DNA of 64,000 nucleotides, from positions 1,550,001 to 1,614,000 of the forward strand of contig OZ345380.1 of the NCBI GenBank assembly GCA_977006965.1, given 5' to 3'. Numbering within the stretch: position 1 is the stretch's first letter; each line of letters starts with the position of its first letter. Source of the stretch: Phymatolithon calcareum (taxonomy: Eukaryota; Rhodophyta; Florideophyceae; Hapalidiales). A program made the translations under genes and the position numbers. The notes beneath the pieces are model-generated. The model searched no databases, had not been told where the DNA came from, and saw only the letters and a program-made list of their open reading frames with translations. Below, one piece after another: positions 31,723-41,965 of this stretch.

Positions 31723-34506
31723 TTAACTGTTAAACGCCTCTTCTAAAAGACTATTCGCTTCCTGTAACGCTTCGTTCAATTTTGAGGGATCTCGACCTCC
31801 AGCTTGAGCAAGGTTTGGTCGCCCACCACCTCCTCCCCCGCAAACCTTCGCTATGGCTCCAACCAGCTTTCCAGCGCTTAGTCCAGCCTTCTTTTGCGCA
31901 TCGCTACCAACGGCCGCAACAAAAGCTACCTTTCCATCAGATACAGAGGCCAATATAACAGCGCTAGACGCCCCAAGCTTGTCACTGACGCTGCTCGCAG
32001 CCATCTTGAGTGCTTCTGAGCTCACATTGCCGTCCAACTTTGCCACTACATATATTCCCTTGTCCATCACAACCTTTGAGTCAAGGGTGGACATGGCGTC
32101 CACCACCGCCAGCTTTGATAGAGCTGCTTCGAGCTCCTTGTTTTTCGCACGGAGCTCATCTTGCAACGATGAGACTCTTCGAGGTAATTCCGTCGGTTGC
32201 GCCTTCAGAGCCGCACTGAGCTGCTTCACGACACCATCCCTTACTTTCAAGTACGGCAGAACCGCTGCTCCACACACCGCCTCGATGCGTCGCACGCCCG
32301 CACTGGGTCCCGATTCGCTGACAACCTTGAATAGTCCGATTTCCGCCGTGTTCGACACATGAGTTCCACCGCAAAGCTCCATCGACACTCCAGGCACATC
32401 AACGACCCTCACTTCGCCGGCTTCGTACTTTTCCCCAAACATGGCTATCGCCCCTGCTTCTTTGGCTTCATCCAGACTCATATGCGACACAACTGTGCCA
32501 TGCGCCTGCTGAATCCAATTGTTGACAGCGTCCTCAACGTTCTGAATCTCCTCCGGCGTTAGCGCCTGTGCACAGTTGAAATCAAATCTCAACTTGTCCG
32601 CATCAACGAGAGAGCCTGCCTGAGAAATTCGACTATCAACAACTTGTCGCAATGCTGACTGCAGCAAGTGGGTCGCAGTATGGTGCGCCTGAATGCGACG
32701 ACGCCGTAGAACATCCACAGTTACTTCTGCAATGTCACCAATACGCACTTCCCCGGATGTGACTTCTCCGACATGAACATGGGCGTCACCTTGTTTCACG
32801 GTATCAGAGACGAATACGCTTCCGCTTGTGGTTCTTATCACGCCATTGTCGCCTATTTGACCACCACCTTCCGCGTAAAAAGGGGTTTCGCTCAACAAAA
32901 GGCGCACCTTATCACCTTCCTGGGCCACCTCCGATACTGTAGCTGTCCTTTCCAGAACCATTCCAGCAACTTGAGCTCCGGAGAGCGAATTGCGGGCATA
33001 GCCGTCAAAACGGGTAACTCCTGACACCCGAGCGGCTTCCGTAAGTGCTGAAGACATGTCTGTACTGGCGCTGGTAACATCGCGTGCGGCACGTGCGCGG
33101 TCGCGCTGTTCTTTCATACAGTTCTCAAAGCCTGTGCGGTCAACGGTCATGCCCCGCTCTTGAGCAATCTCCTCCGTGAGCTCAAGGGGAAAGCCGAAAG
33201 TATCGTACAACTCAAAAGCGTCAGTTCCTCTGATGACCTTGGATTTCTCTGTTTCGAATATGGCTTCCAATCGACTTTCTCCACGCAAAAGGGTCTGCAA
33301 AAATCGGTCTTCTTCGCGACTGACTTCCAATTCAATATCGGCGAGTTTCGCTTGGACTTCAAGAAGATTTGCCTCCGTGGCCAGCTTTGCGACGATTGGC
33401 AAAATATCTCCGATAAAAGTGCCCTCAACTCCCAAAAGACGTCCGTGTCGAACAATTCTTCGAATCAGACGACGCACGATGTAGCCTCTGCCGATATTAC
33501 TAGGCTTTACGCCGTCGGAAATGAGATGCGCGACAGCGCGGGTGTGATCTCCAACTACTTTGAGTGAAATTTTTTGAGCTTCGGAAGCGTCCTCGTAGGT
33601 TACGTGGGCGATATCGGCAACACGGTCCAAAATCGGTCGGATTAAGTCAGTCTCGTAATTGCTGTCGACCTCCTGCAATATTTGCGCCATTCGCTCCAGT
33701 CCCATGCCTGTATCGATATTTTTGTTATCCAGTGGGGTTAGATTACCATCTGAATTGCGGGAATATTCCATGAAGACCAAATTGTAAACTTCCAGAAAAC
33801 GGTGATCATTGTCAAGATCGATAGGGCTTGAAGATTGCGGATCGAAATCGAAGTATATTTCGGAACATGGCCCACAAGGACCTGTAGGTCCTGCCGCCCA
33901 AAAGTTGTCAGCGGCACCCATACGGATGATGCGATCTACACTGACGCCAACGGTATCGCGCCAGATTGCAGCAGACTCTTCATCCTCCTCGAACACGCTG
34001 ACCACAAGGCGGTCTTTTGGAATTTCGTAAACTTTAGTGAGCAACTCCCATGCCCATTCGATGGCTTCTTTCTTGAAGTAATCGCCGAAGCTAAAATTTC
34101 CAAGCATTTCAAAAAAGGTATGGTGCCGCTTCGTGACGCCGACATTCTCAATGTCGTTCGTGCGAATGCATTTTTGAGAACTTGTTGCACGTGGAGGATT
34201 TGGTGGTTTCTCCAGTCCCATGAAGATCGACTTGAAAGGAACCATGCCCGCAATCGTGAGAAGAATTGATGGATCTTTGGGAATTAAGCTCGCCGACTCC
34301 ATTTTCGTATGCTGCTTCGCTTCGTAAAATGCGAGGAATTCATCCCGTATCTGAGATGATCGCATGCGCTTCCCGACCGAAACGGGAACTGACGCAGACA
34401 CTGGAGGTGAGGAGACGCAGAGAACTGTACTGCGAAACTTACGTCGTGCGACAGGGCGAAATAGTCCCGCGCGGCTCGGTAATTGCGGCACGAACGAGAA
34501 ACGCAT
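31723..34506 (-). CDS. Alanyl-tRNA synthetase, probably organellar
   Basis: It charges tRNA-Ala with alanine. From ATG 34506 it is 927 residues. The leader MRFSFVPQLPSRAGLFRPVA is Arg/Ser-rich with no acidic residue and Phe near the start, which fits a plastid (or dual plastid/mitochondrial) transit peptide of the red-algal kind. The bacterial-type enzyme follows: catalytic core (FFEMLGNFSFGDYFK, GPTGPCGPCSEI), a tRNA-binding region, the editing domain with HHTATHLLQS and CGGTHVSNTAEIG (zinc/editing ligands), then the Gly-rich C-Ala domain with VCGGGGGGRPNLAQAGG. Codons upstream in frame lack ATG. A cytosolic copy should exist elsewhere. Confidence 0.92.
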   Translation of the reverse strand: MRFSFVPQLPSRAGLFRPVARRKFRSTVLCVSSPPVSASVPVSVGKRMRSSQIRDEFLAFYEAKQHTKMESASLIPKDPSILLTIAGMVPFKSIFMGLEKPPNPPRATSSQKCIRTNDIENVGVTKRHHTFFEMLGNFSFGDYFKKEAIEWAWELLTKVYEIPKDRLVVSVFEEDEESAAIWRDTVGVSVDRIIRMGAADNFWAAGPTGPCGPCSEIYFDFDPQSSSPIDLDNDHRFLEVYNLVFMEYSRNSDGNLTPLDNKNIDTGMGLERMAQILQEVDSNYETDLIRPILDRVADIAHVTYEDASEAQKISLKVVGDHTRAVAHLISDGVKPSNIGRGYIVRRLIRRIVRHGRLLGVEGTFIGDILPIVAKLATEANLLEVQAKLADIELEVSREEDRFLQTLLRGESRLEAIFETEKSKVIRGTDAFELYDTFGFPLELTEEIAQERGMTVDRTGFENCMKEQRDRARAARDVTSASTDMSSALTEAARVSGVTRFDGYARNSLSGAQVAGMVLERTATVSEVAQEGDKVRLLLSETPFYAEGGGQIGDNGVIRTTSGSVFVSDTVKQGDAHVHVGEVTSGEVRIGDIAEVTVDVLRRRRIQAHHTATHLLQSALRQVVDSRISQAGSLVDADKLRFDFNCAQALTPEEIQNVEDAVNNWIQQAHGTVVSHMSLDEAKEAGAIAMFGEKYEAGEVRVVDVPGVSMELCGGTHVSNTAEIGLFKVVSESGPSAGVRRIEAVCGAAVLPYLKVRDGVVKQLSAALKAQPTELPRRVSSLQDELRAKNKELEAALSKLAVVDAMSTLDSKVVMDKGIYVVAKLDGNVSSEALKMAASSVSDKLGASSAVILASVSDGKVAFVAAVGSDAQKKAGLSAGKLVGAIAKVCGGGGGGRPNLAQAGGRDPSKLNEALQEANSLLEEAFNS

Positions 34507-35466
34507 TTTAAGCAAAGTTGATGGATGTATATTCAAAGATTCCTGCAGAGCATTCGCTTCATCTTCGCAATAAACCTTCAAGTTCTCCGCAGAGTTTAAT
34601 TCGAGCTTGCGATGAGGAAATCCACATGCGCTCTGAGATGCGGGGATATAGTATGATCTCCGCCGCGGTTGAGCCAGAAAAATGTGACTTGAGGTCAGAA
34701 AGATGTATGACAACGTGCGGTTTCAAAGAATGTGATGGTTGAGAGCAACAGTGGATATCTCCCGGCTCTAGCTACTGTAGCAACGCTCAGTGTCTCAAGC
34801 AGCTCATGTCTGTGTTCGAAGGTTGAAAATTGTTACAATTTGAAAAATTCAAGCTCTCAGCACTAGAACTACAGCAGTTCCGTTGTAGAAGAGAAACAAA
34901 AAATGGGCGAAGGACCACATCGCGTGAAGGGCCCACTGGAAGAAGGTGGTCCTCTCCGATGGGTTTGCATACTACTAGCACAACTTATGCAAGGCAAGGC
35001 GCTAAACACTCCAGCTTCGGGGACTGTAATATAGGTAGCGGCGATCGCAGAAAGAGGAAAACCGTTGTAAAATACAAGCGAAAGGAAAGACGCTCCCCAG
35101 GCTCTGCCTGCCTCAGGACTTGCAAATCGAAGAGGTCTGAGCGTGGAACAAGTCCTCTGACTACTGTAGGGGTCCAGAGATTTACGAGGAACCTGCTCAA
35201 TTCAAGCAACATTCACTCGTGGTGGAAATATTGGATTCCACTAAAAGATTGAAGGTCAACGACTATACAGTACTTTTTACTTTCTTTGATTGTAGAAAAC
35301 ATCAAGCCTAAACTAACATCGCCAAATAGCTGCCTCACACAACGTCATGCCTCTCGCCGAACATCAGTGTCAGATCTTGCTTGCCCACGTCCTCCAAATG
35401 GAGAGCGCCGCATTGTTCCCAACGAGCTACTATCATAATGTCTGCCTCGTAAGCCCCCGGAATTAC
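34507..35466. other. Intergenic, AlaRS upstream region
   Basis: Should hold the AlaRS promoter. A Lys/Arg-rich frame (34830-35252) starts with TTG and has no recognised domain, so it is not called. CTACTGTAG words occur at 34770 and 35161. Confidence 0.35.
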
Positions 35467-35690
35467 TCTTATGGTAGCTGGTCATCTCGTTCCCTTCTTT
35501 CATCTCCTACTGTCCTCTCTTCCAGCTTCCTTGGGCATTGCGTCACGCCACTCAGGCGGAATCCATGTACTACCAAACTGCTAGAAGGCGATAGTCTTCT
35601 CAAGTGGGAGAGGTCGGAGCACAGCTCTTGCCATTTCAAAAAAACATTGCAATGAAGCCGGGAAAAATTCCTGACGAGCTCTTGTCTACT
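35467..35690 (-). repeat. Dispersed repeat, copy 2 (inverted relative to 10.5 kb)
   Basis: The reverse complement matches 10497-10705 across its whole length (GTCAGGAATTTTTCCC, TAGTACATGGATTCCGCC, AAGGAAGCTGG). It ends about 27 bp before the MULE left boundary, so the MULE landed next to it. Confidence 0.6.
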
Positions 35691-35732
35691 CCTATTCCTC
35701 TGTTGCATTCACAATATGGACGCATATTTTCA

Positions 35733-36459
35733 GTGTCACTAATTCTCGCGTCTGTGTCACTAATTGCGAAAAAGGCATTTCAGCAGGGTCTGAGATTCGC
35801 CTAACTGTTCGTGAATTAATTCGTGAATAAATAAATGAATTATTCGCGAATGTCAAATTCACGTTTACAATATTCCCGTTAGCGAATATTCAGTAAATCC
35901 ACCACGAACGTACATTCACGAATTTTTCATTCATGTTCACGTTCAGTACTTTTTGTACCCATGAATATTCATTCACATTCAGTTCACCGTCGTTGAATCC
36001 GGTGAACATTCACGAACGTTAGCGAATGTGTGCGAGCGTTTCAGAAGAGTGGAAAAATGGATGGGATGCAAGCTCCTGTTCTCCGAAAAGTTTCGCGAAT
36101 CATTCGCAAATGTTCGCAAATTTCGTTCACATTCAGTTCATTGCAATGTGTCAGAGCGAATATTCATTTACATTCAGTTCACTAGTATGTCACAAGAGAT
36201 TATTCATTCGCAATTCATTCACTATAATCTTCTGAATATTCATTATATTTCTCGTGAGTGAATATTAGTGAATATTCATTCACGTTCACGTTCGCAGTGG
36301 TTTCTAAGCGAATCGCAGACCCTGCATTTCAGTGTCACTATTCTTATAAATGGCACGTCAGTGTCACTAATCTGAAAAACAGCGCGTCGGTGTCACTATT
36401 TTTTAAGCATGGCATCTCAGTGTCACTAATCTTCCAAACGGTTCGACTATGTCACTAAA
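35733..36459 (+). repeat. Left MULE terminal array of 29-bp units
   Basis: GTGTCACTAAT-type units start at 35733, 35754, 36332, 36361, 36390, 36420 and about 36448. The gap between the second and third is a 541-bp hAT-type insertion plus its 8-bp duplication. Removing 549 bp puts the third unit exactly 29 bp after the second. These are probably transposase-binding sites. Confidence 0.88.
35784..36324. mobile_element. hAT-type element inside the MULE left end, 541 bp
   Basis: Ends are CAGGGTCTGAGATTCGC and (reverse complement of the right end) CAGGGTCTGCGATTCGC, which agree at 16 of 17 positions. The 8-bp target duplication CATTTCAG is perfect (35776-35783 and 36325-36332). The interior is packed with GTGAATATTCATTCAC-like words in both orientations, probably subterminal binding motifs. 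No coding capacity. It must be younger than the MULE end it interrupts. Confidence 0.88.
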
Positions 36460-36985
36460 AATTACAGAAGAAGCGAGAAATGAACTATTTTCGAGACATA
36501 GTTATTGAAAAGTCTATTCCTCTGGTCAGCATTTGGCACTGAGTAATACTCGTTGCCGAGTCCACTTTCACATGCTCCAGGTGCTGTGCACAAAGTTTTC
36601 AGAGTTTATTTGATGCTCATCGGGTGGTAATGTTTAGATTTCTAACGGTCTAATCACGACAAAGTTAAACTGGCCCATAACGTAAAGAAACCTTTCCAAA
36701 AAGAATGTTTACCTTTGCAGTAGTATTTTACAGTCAATGGCAACGCTTTCGCAGAGCTGCAGGCATAATTAATTGCTCTGAACGGTCTATTAAGACTAAT
36801 ATGGAGCAGCAAATTCCGAAGGAGAACTAGTGCTCCAGAAAAATAAAGTTGCTATAAGATGGCGAACAGTAAACTGATCAGTTCAAGTTACAATCACTTC
36901 AATCGCCAATTCAGTTGTCTCCAACTATTGATTGTTTACGATTGCCCACAAGGACCTTCTCATTTTGTTGCGAAACTTCACACAG

Positions 36986-39181
36986 ATGACGACTATCGAG
37001 TCATCGGTGATCAACCATCGTCAAACCCGTGTCGTAACGAATTGGATTGTTGTTGTCCCTGACATCCTGGCCGAGGATCAAGATGATGCCGTCGAAAAGT
37101 ATGGGCAAGACACGTACAACTTCTTCAAAGACCAAGAGAAAGGACATAAGATGTACTACAAGTGCAGTATGCATTATCGCTTCGGGTGTAAGTTTCGCTT
37201 GCGTCGTGTTCGCGACTGGAAAACCGGTTTATTCACACTCGAGAAGCAACAAGGGATCGAACATCATCACTCTGGTGCCGAACATATATCAAGAGGTCTT
37301 ATCACGGCACACAAGGACATTCTCCTTGACGCAATGAGATATAATTTGCGAATCAAGCCAAGTGAGCTGCACAAGGTACTGATTGACGAGCTTTCTAAGA
37401 GAGGAGCACAAAGCTCTGATATGGAAGGTATCAAAAAGAGTCAAATTAGTGGGTTCCTCCAGCGAAATCGATCCGTTGCAGCAAAGCAATACTTCGAGTG
37501 CACTATTGTTGGTCTCTGGGATTTCGTGTGCGACAATCAGCGAAGCCCAGACCAAGATCCTCATCACTTTTACGTCATGAATGCCGCCGGAGACGCTCTT
37601 CCGGGCCGTGGGCGTGATGACATAGTGCCCGTTTTTCTCACCACGGACGCATTGCTGCGAAATTACGCAAGAGTTGAGAATACCACCGCAACAATGCAGC
37701 TGGTTACCGACTCCAAACACAAAGTTCTATTGAACAACTACCCCGTCATTGCACTTGGTGTCACGGACGCTTGTCATCAGTTCAATCTACTTGCACTCTG
37801 CGTATCAAACAAGGAAGACACAGCTACGTTCGAAAGCTTTTTCCGCTGCACTAAAACCAGTTTGGAAAATTTGGATATTGAATGTGACCCTGACTGCAAT
37901 ATGTCAGACAACTGCCCAGCAATTCACAACGCGTTCCGATCCGTGTTTCCTGATGCATCCATTGGCAATTGTTTCTTCCATGGTCTCAAAAACAACAGAG
38001 ATATCAAAGGGAAGTGGAACCTCACGGCGCCCGAAGGCCTGACAACGAGGGAACGGAACAAGTGGCTAACTGTGCAGCGCGAGTCTCATCTAACGTACAT
38101 TAATGAGATTTTCAGATGGCTGCAACGTATTCCAAACGAAGATTTATTTCGCAACGGTACCGACATGGTCACAGAAACATTGCTGGCGGACTATCATCAT
38201 GACATGGCGGACAATCTTTCAACGCAATACTTCGCTCCTAGTCGAGATGGCTGGTCAACTGCTTCTTTGGGTCGATTCGTTCCGTTGGATAACAACGGAT
38301 TGGAAAGCTTTAACAACCACACGCTGAAAGCCATCAACCGAGGATCCTGGATGACATTGGTGTCCTTTTTAGACGGTATGCATTCATTCTTCCGTTACCA
38401 ATCACTCAAGTTTGGAAGCAGTACGTGTCCTCCTCCAATGGGAAGCTTGGATTTGAGGAGCAATATTCGACTCACAAACCATGCTCGTGGACGAATCAGA
38501 AGAGCTTTCTCTGGCGCTGTCGAGTTGCAGACTATCTTTGATGCAAATCCCGGGAAGTTTTTCGCAGAGGATGAGTCTGGAGGGTACTTTATCTCCCCAC
38601 GGAGCGCTCGCGAGAACGGAATCTCGGCTGACACCTGTCTTGAAACGTACAACTCCTCTTATGACAAGTGTCGTGAAACGTGGCATACTGCGAAGGAGAC
38701 TGCGGCAGAATGCATTTTGGAGTACAGGAACTATGGGTTTATAACGAACCCAGATCTTGGAACGTCTATGAAAGAGATGTTTGCAGAAGCATGGGACGAA
38801 TTTGAAGCGTGGAGAAAACATGTACACGTTTTGAAACCAATTGATTTGAATACGAATGGGTATTTTAACTGTGCGAAAGAATGGGCTCAATCAATTGTAA
38901 CGGCTGCAGACTCAGCCGAGGAGGATAAGAATTCTGCAATGCTGTATCTTGATGGATCACTTCTGGAACTGGGATTAGTGACGCATCATTGCTCTTGTTT
39001 ACAATTCATGCGATATTTCGCATGCAAGCACTCTATTTGGGCTACGTTACACACGACAGGAAAGCGTATTCCAGTTGCTGCATATGACCGTCCAATTGCA
39101 GGGCGTCGCAGAGCTGGTCGTCCACGGCGCACTGCTCCAGCTTTCGTGCACATGACTCCTGATCAGAATCCACTGATCTGA
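36986..39181 (+). CDS. MULE-type transposase
   Basis: 731 residues from ATG 36986; the frame opens slightly upstream without ATG. The N-terminal zinc module is WRKY/FLYWCH-like (YYKCSMHYRFGCKF, then EHHHSG). The DDE core reads D in LVTDSKHKVLL (about 242), D in CNMSDNCPAIHNAF (about 308), a NCFFH C/H motif after it, and NGLESFNNH carrying the likely catalytic Glu. Near the C-terminus the SWIM zinc finger HHCSCLQFMRYFACKH is complete. It ends with an AT-hook-like GRRRAGRPRR. No stops or frameshifts were seen, so it may be functional despite nested insertions in its element. Confidence 0.88.
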   Translation: MTTIESSVINHRQTRVVTNWIVVVPDILAEDQDDAVEKYGQDTYNFFKDQEKGHKMYYKCSMHYRFGCKFRLRRVRDWKTGLFTLEKQQGIEHHHSGAEHISRGLITAHKDILLDAMRYNLRIKPSELHKVLIDELSKRGAQSSDMEGIKKSQISGFLQRNRSVAAKQYFECTIVGLWDFVCDNQRSPDQDPHHFYVMNAAGDALPGRGRDDIVPVFLTTDALLRNYARVENTTATMQLVTDSKHKVLLNNYPVIALGVTDACHQFNLLALCVSNKEDTATFESFFRCTKTSLENLDIECDPDCNMSDNCPAIHNAFRSVFPDASIGNCFFHGLKNNRDIKGKWNLTAPEGLTTRERNKWLTVQRESHLTYINEIFRWLQRIPNEDLFRNGTDMVTETLLADYHHDMADNLSTQYFAPSRDGWSTASLGRFVPLDNNGLESFNNHTLKAINRGSWMTLVSFLDGMHSFFRYQSLKFGSSTCPPPMGSLDLRSNIRLTNHARGRIRRAFSGAVELQTIFDANPGKFFAEDESGGYFISPRSARENGISADTCLETYNSSYDKCRETWHTAKETAAECILEYRNYGFITNPDLGTSMKEMFAEAWDEFEAWRKHVHVLKPIDLNTNGYFNCAKEWAQSIVTAADSAEEDKNSAMLYLDGSLLELGLVTHHCSCLQFMRYFACKHSIWATLHTTGKRIPVAAYDRPIAGRRRAGRPRRTAPAFVHMTPDQNPLI

Positions 39182-39640
39182 ATAATTTAGTCTGCTCCCT
39201 TTTTTCATTACATGCTACTAGTCTCTCACTTTGGTTCTATTACCACAAATTAAACATTGCTGCCTTTTCAACGTTTTATGCCTCTATAAATAGGGCTGGT
39301 ACCTTGGCGTTGGATTTGTCTCAGAACATCACCGTAAATTGAGATATTGCATTTTTTATGTTGTGCCCATGCTTTTCGCTAATAAAAAGAGTCATACCAA
39401 GAATAGATGGCTTTGCCGAACGCTCAGAATAAGCGAGCGGTCTGCAGCGTCAGGCCACGCAATCGCCACGAAAAGGGGTATCAGTGTGACTGCTATACCC
39501 AGGAATGGAAGCAAGCGCGGGGGCAGGTTCCGTTACAATGTACACGTAACCCAAAAGAGGTCAACAGTGGTTCTATTGTACAATCCGTCATTGGTTGCAA
39601 ATGATGTGCTAAACAAAAAAACGTCTCTGTTCTTTTCAGG
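39182..39640. other. MULE interior downstream of the transposase
   Basis: TATAAATAG (39287-39295) is a TATA-like box followed by small overlapping frames (39339-39665, 39407-39604). One encodes a Cys-containing CDCYTQEWKQARGQVPLQC peptide that resembles a short zinc-binding module, possibly a second small MULE gene. Support is weak. Confidence 0.3.
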
Positions 39641-39727
39641 GATCACTGGGGGAACACGGCAGTAATTTGGCCGGCATTTATTTGGTTTATTTGGGCCCAA
39701 AGGCTGCTGTGCTTCCCCGGTGTTCCC
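39641..39727 (+). repeat. GGCCC-hairpin module inside the MULE
   Basis: The ends CACTGGGGGAACACGGCAG and (reverse complement) CACCGGGGAAGCACAGCAG are inverted repeats around TTTGGCC, an A/T loop with TTATTTGG, then TTTGGGCCC. Same architecture as the copies inside three hAT-type elements. Confidence 0.65.
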
Positions 39728-40007
39728 AATTCTGGGGATATTGTTGACATAAAATTTTGCTTCGATAATGATGACCAATGTGCTTCATAAAATTGGACCT
39801 CGTACTAATAATGTACTGTATGAGCCTACGGTAGTGAACAGGTCGATTTGAAGACCTGATCATGGTGTTATCGGCTCAGCTGGAGAACTCATAGTTGCTC
39901 AGAGAGGCAGCATTGAGGTCAGTTGAAAGTCGCGAGCTCGATATTCGACAGCACGGTTGTTACTTGGTTATGGATAAGACTTATCTTGTAAACTTTTTCT
40001 AGTTGAC

Positions 40008-41330
40008 GTTTATTAAAAATCTGCACAGTCTCACAAATAATCGGGCAAGGCGTTGTCAGTTTCTACAGTACCTTCCATTGTGTAGTCTCCTGTAGCCTTC
40101 CGCCTGTCATAGTCTGTGTGGAAAAGTTTGAGCCCTAAACGATCCTATGTCCTACGCAGTTTTCTTGTGGTGTTCGCTGCGGGCGCCCCGTCCAGTACGC
40201 GTCGTGTCTTACTAAACATCTCGTGCTTTGACTTCAGAACAAACCTTCTTCGTTTTCCATGCACTCAATGAAGGTCTTGCTTTTCCGCAGATTGTTTCCA
40301 TGGAATTAGTTTGACTTCTTCAACACAAGTTTCTCTGTTATCCATTGGGACAGTGTCACTCGTTGTAGAATGCAGCTCTTGGGTATTTGAGTTTTCAGGC
40401 GGATTTTCTAAAGCCCATTTTTCTTTCGCCATTTTCCTCCTCAGAATCTCGCAAGAAAGCATCTCCCGTATTTGGATTCGGCACGTAATGCGGAATCTGT
40501 CTGTACTTCCTCTTTCCATCGGTCCGAATGCTCGGCTGAAGAAAGTTTGTTCAACTTCCTTGTGGTGGTCTGAACGTTTTTTCGCTATGGCATTAGATGC
40601 ACTCCGTATTCTCAGCGTGGCTGGAGTAGTGCTTTGTACACCTGGATGCATTTTGGATGGTCAGCCCTTCCTTGAATATTCCAAACATGCGTATCGCATA
40701 CATGTTGGACCTTGCATACTTCAGGCGTCGTAGCATTTTCGTTTCTGATACTCTCGTGGGACCTCGGGAAACTCAAAAATACGTGACTTCCGGAACGTGG
40801 GTCGGGATATTTTTCTTGAGCTTTAATGTCACACGTGCTGTTCCTCTGATTTTAGGAGGAGACTAGATGTGGGTTTTGTACACTACTGAATCGTGTTACA
40901 CCAACAAAATAAGAAGATCTTCTTAAGACAGAATCCAGTCAAAACCCCTTACCAGCATGAATGTTTTCGCATACATCAGAACGTTGTCTAGGAATAGGAT
41001 AGCGGGAACATCCGCCCAGGTGCTCAGAATGTTGCTCATCCGCTCGGAAAACTCATCCATGAGATTGATCTACAAATTCGGACTGAGGGGGCCATGTGGT
41101 ACACCCCTTTCCACTGAACGCTACTTCTTTTCGGCATCACCAAATGTTGAAACTCATAACAGTGGCAGAAATGCCTCAGTCACAGGCTATTGCGCAGACG
41201 CAGGCTTCCATTACGTGGCTCGTTCGATTCAGGAAGTGTTTTCTCGCCACTTTATAGCATGGAACTTTGAACGAGGAAAGGTGTCCCACCAGCACAACTG
41301 GAAATTGATATCCCTGCTGTTTTAGATTTT
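40008..41330 (-). mobile_element. Decayed LINE fragment inside the MULE
   Basis: On the minus strand, RT motifs survive in broken frames: a GVPQGSPLSP-like block (about 41060-41110), and AILFLDNVLMYAK (about 40960-41010), where the catalytic FADD has become FLDN. The 3' tail (40008-40050) matches the shared LINE 3' hairpin. The fragment lies between the transposase and right terminus of the MULE, so it is younger than the MULE insertion or travelled with it. Confidence 0.6.
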
Positions 41331-41532
41331 TAGCAATCGAGTAGCTTTTGTAGCTGCATCAACCACAGTCTCTCTATACGGCCGTGATCACGACTGCAAT
41401 CAGAGATGCAATCACTTTCAGCACTCGACATGTGTAGTATGGACAAAATCTATTCACATGATCGGCATTGATATTTCGAAAAGTTTTCCGAAACTTTTGC
41501 CGAAGAGCATAAATGTGTCTTATTGAGTTGCT

Positions 41533-41681
41533 ATTAGTGACACAGAAGAGCCATTTTTAGGATTAGTGACGCTGAACCATCGTTTCTCTGATTAGTGACA
41601 CAGACGTGCCGTTTTTCATATTAGTGACACAGACGTGCTGTTTTCCAATTTAGTGACACGGACGTGAAAATTAGTGACAGG
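41533..41681 (-). repeat. Right MULE terminal array of 29-bp units
   Basis: ATTAGTGACAC-type units begin at 41533, 41562, 41591, 41620, about 41649 and 41670. Spacings are 29, 29, 29, 29 and 21 bp, the mirror image of the left end. Confidence 0.9.
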
Positions 41682-41861
41682 GAAAATATTTAGCCTTCAC
41701 AATATCCAGAGAGCATTCGTGCTAGGTGGCAAACATAATTATCTGGAATATCCGTCTCGGGAGTCTTGAACTACAGAATCAGCTCGATAACGGGGTCAGA
41801 GGCTCCAGAATTCACGGTGCTCAGATGAGCACGAAGAATTCTAGCAACTGAGGAAGCTTTG

Positions 41862-41965
41862 CCCATATCTTCGGAAGTCTGTGGGGCTTCGTTTGTAACT
41901 ATGTCGTAGTTCTTTTTAAAAGTTTATTTTTAAAAGCCCCACAGTCTTACGAATATACGGGCAAT
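41862..41965. mobile_element. Two LINE 3' tails in opposite orientation
   Basis: 41862-41891 carries the + form (CCCATATCTTCGGAAG, then TCTGTGGGGCTT). 41921-41965 carries the minus form (AAGCCCCACAGTCTTACGAAT). Both belong to the 3' hairpin family seen also at 40.0, 49.6, 55.0, 59.2 and 63.0 kb. Confidence 0.6.

Larger units (their letters stand above)
35718..41695 (+). mobile_element. Mutator-like (MULE) transposon, 6 kb with nested insertions
   Basis: A perfect 10-bp direct repeat, TTCACAATAT, flanks the element (35708-35717 and 41696-41705), within the usual 8-11 bp MULE range. Ends begin GG and are inverted repeats: 21 of the first 27 positions agree. Each end is an array of GTGTCACTAAT-type units, spaced 21 bp for the outermost pair and then 29 bp. 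It carries a MULE transposase. Within it lie a 541-bp hAT-type element in the left terminus, a GGCCC-hairpin module and a decayed LINE fragment near the right terminus. Without the 549 bp of hAT plus duplicated target it is about 5.4 kb. Confidence 0.88.

Noticed and set aside
34830-35252. Lys/Arg-rich 140-codon frame on the + strand
   Set aside because: No ATG start, no family resemblance, and composition consistent with chance.
35733-41681. Regularly spaced repeats (29 bp) resembling a CRISPR array
   Set aside because: The conserved word is only ~11 bp, the units are mirrored at the two ends of a MULE with target duplication, there are no cas genes, and the genome is eukaryotic.
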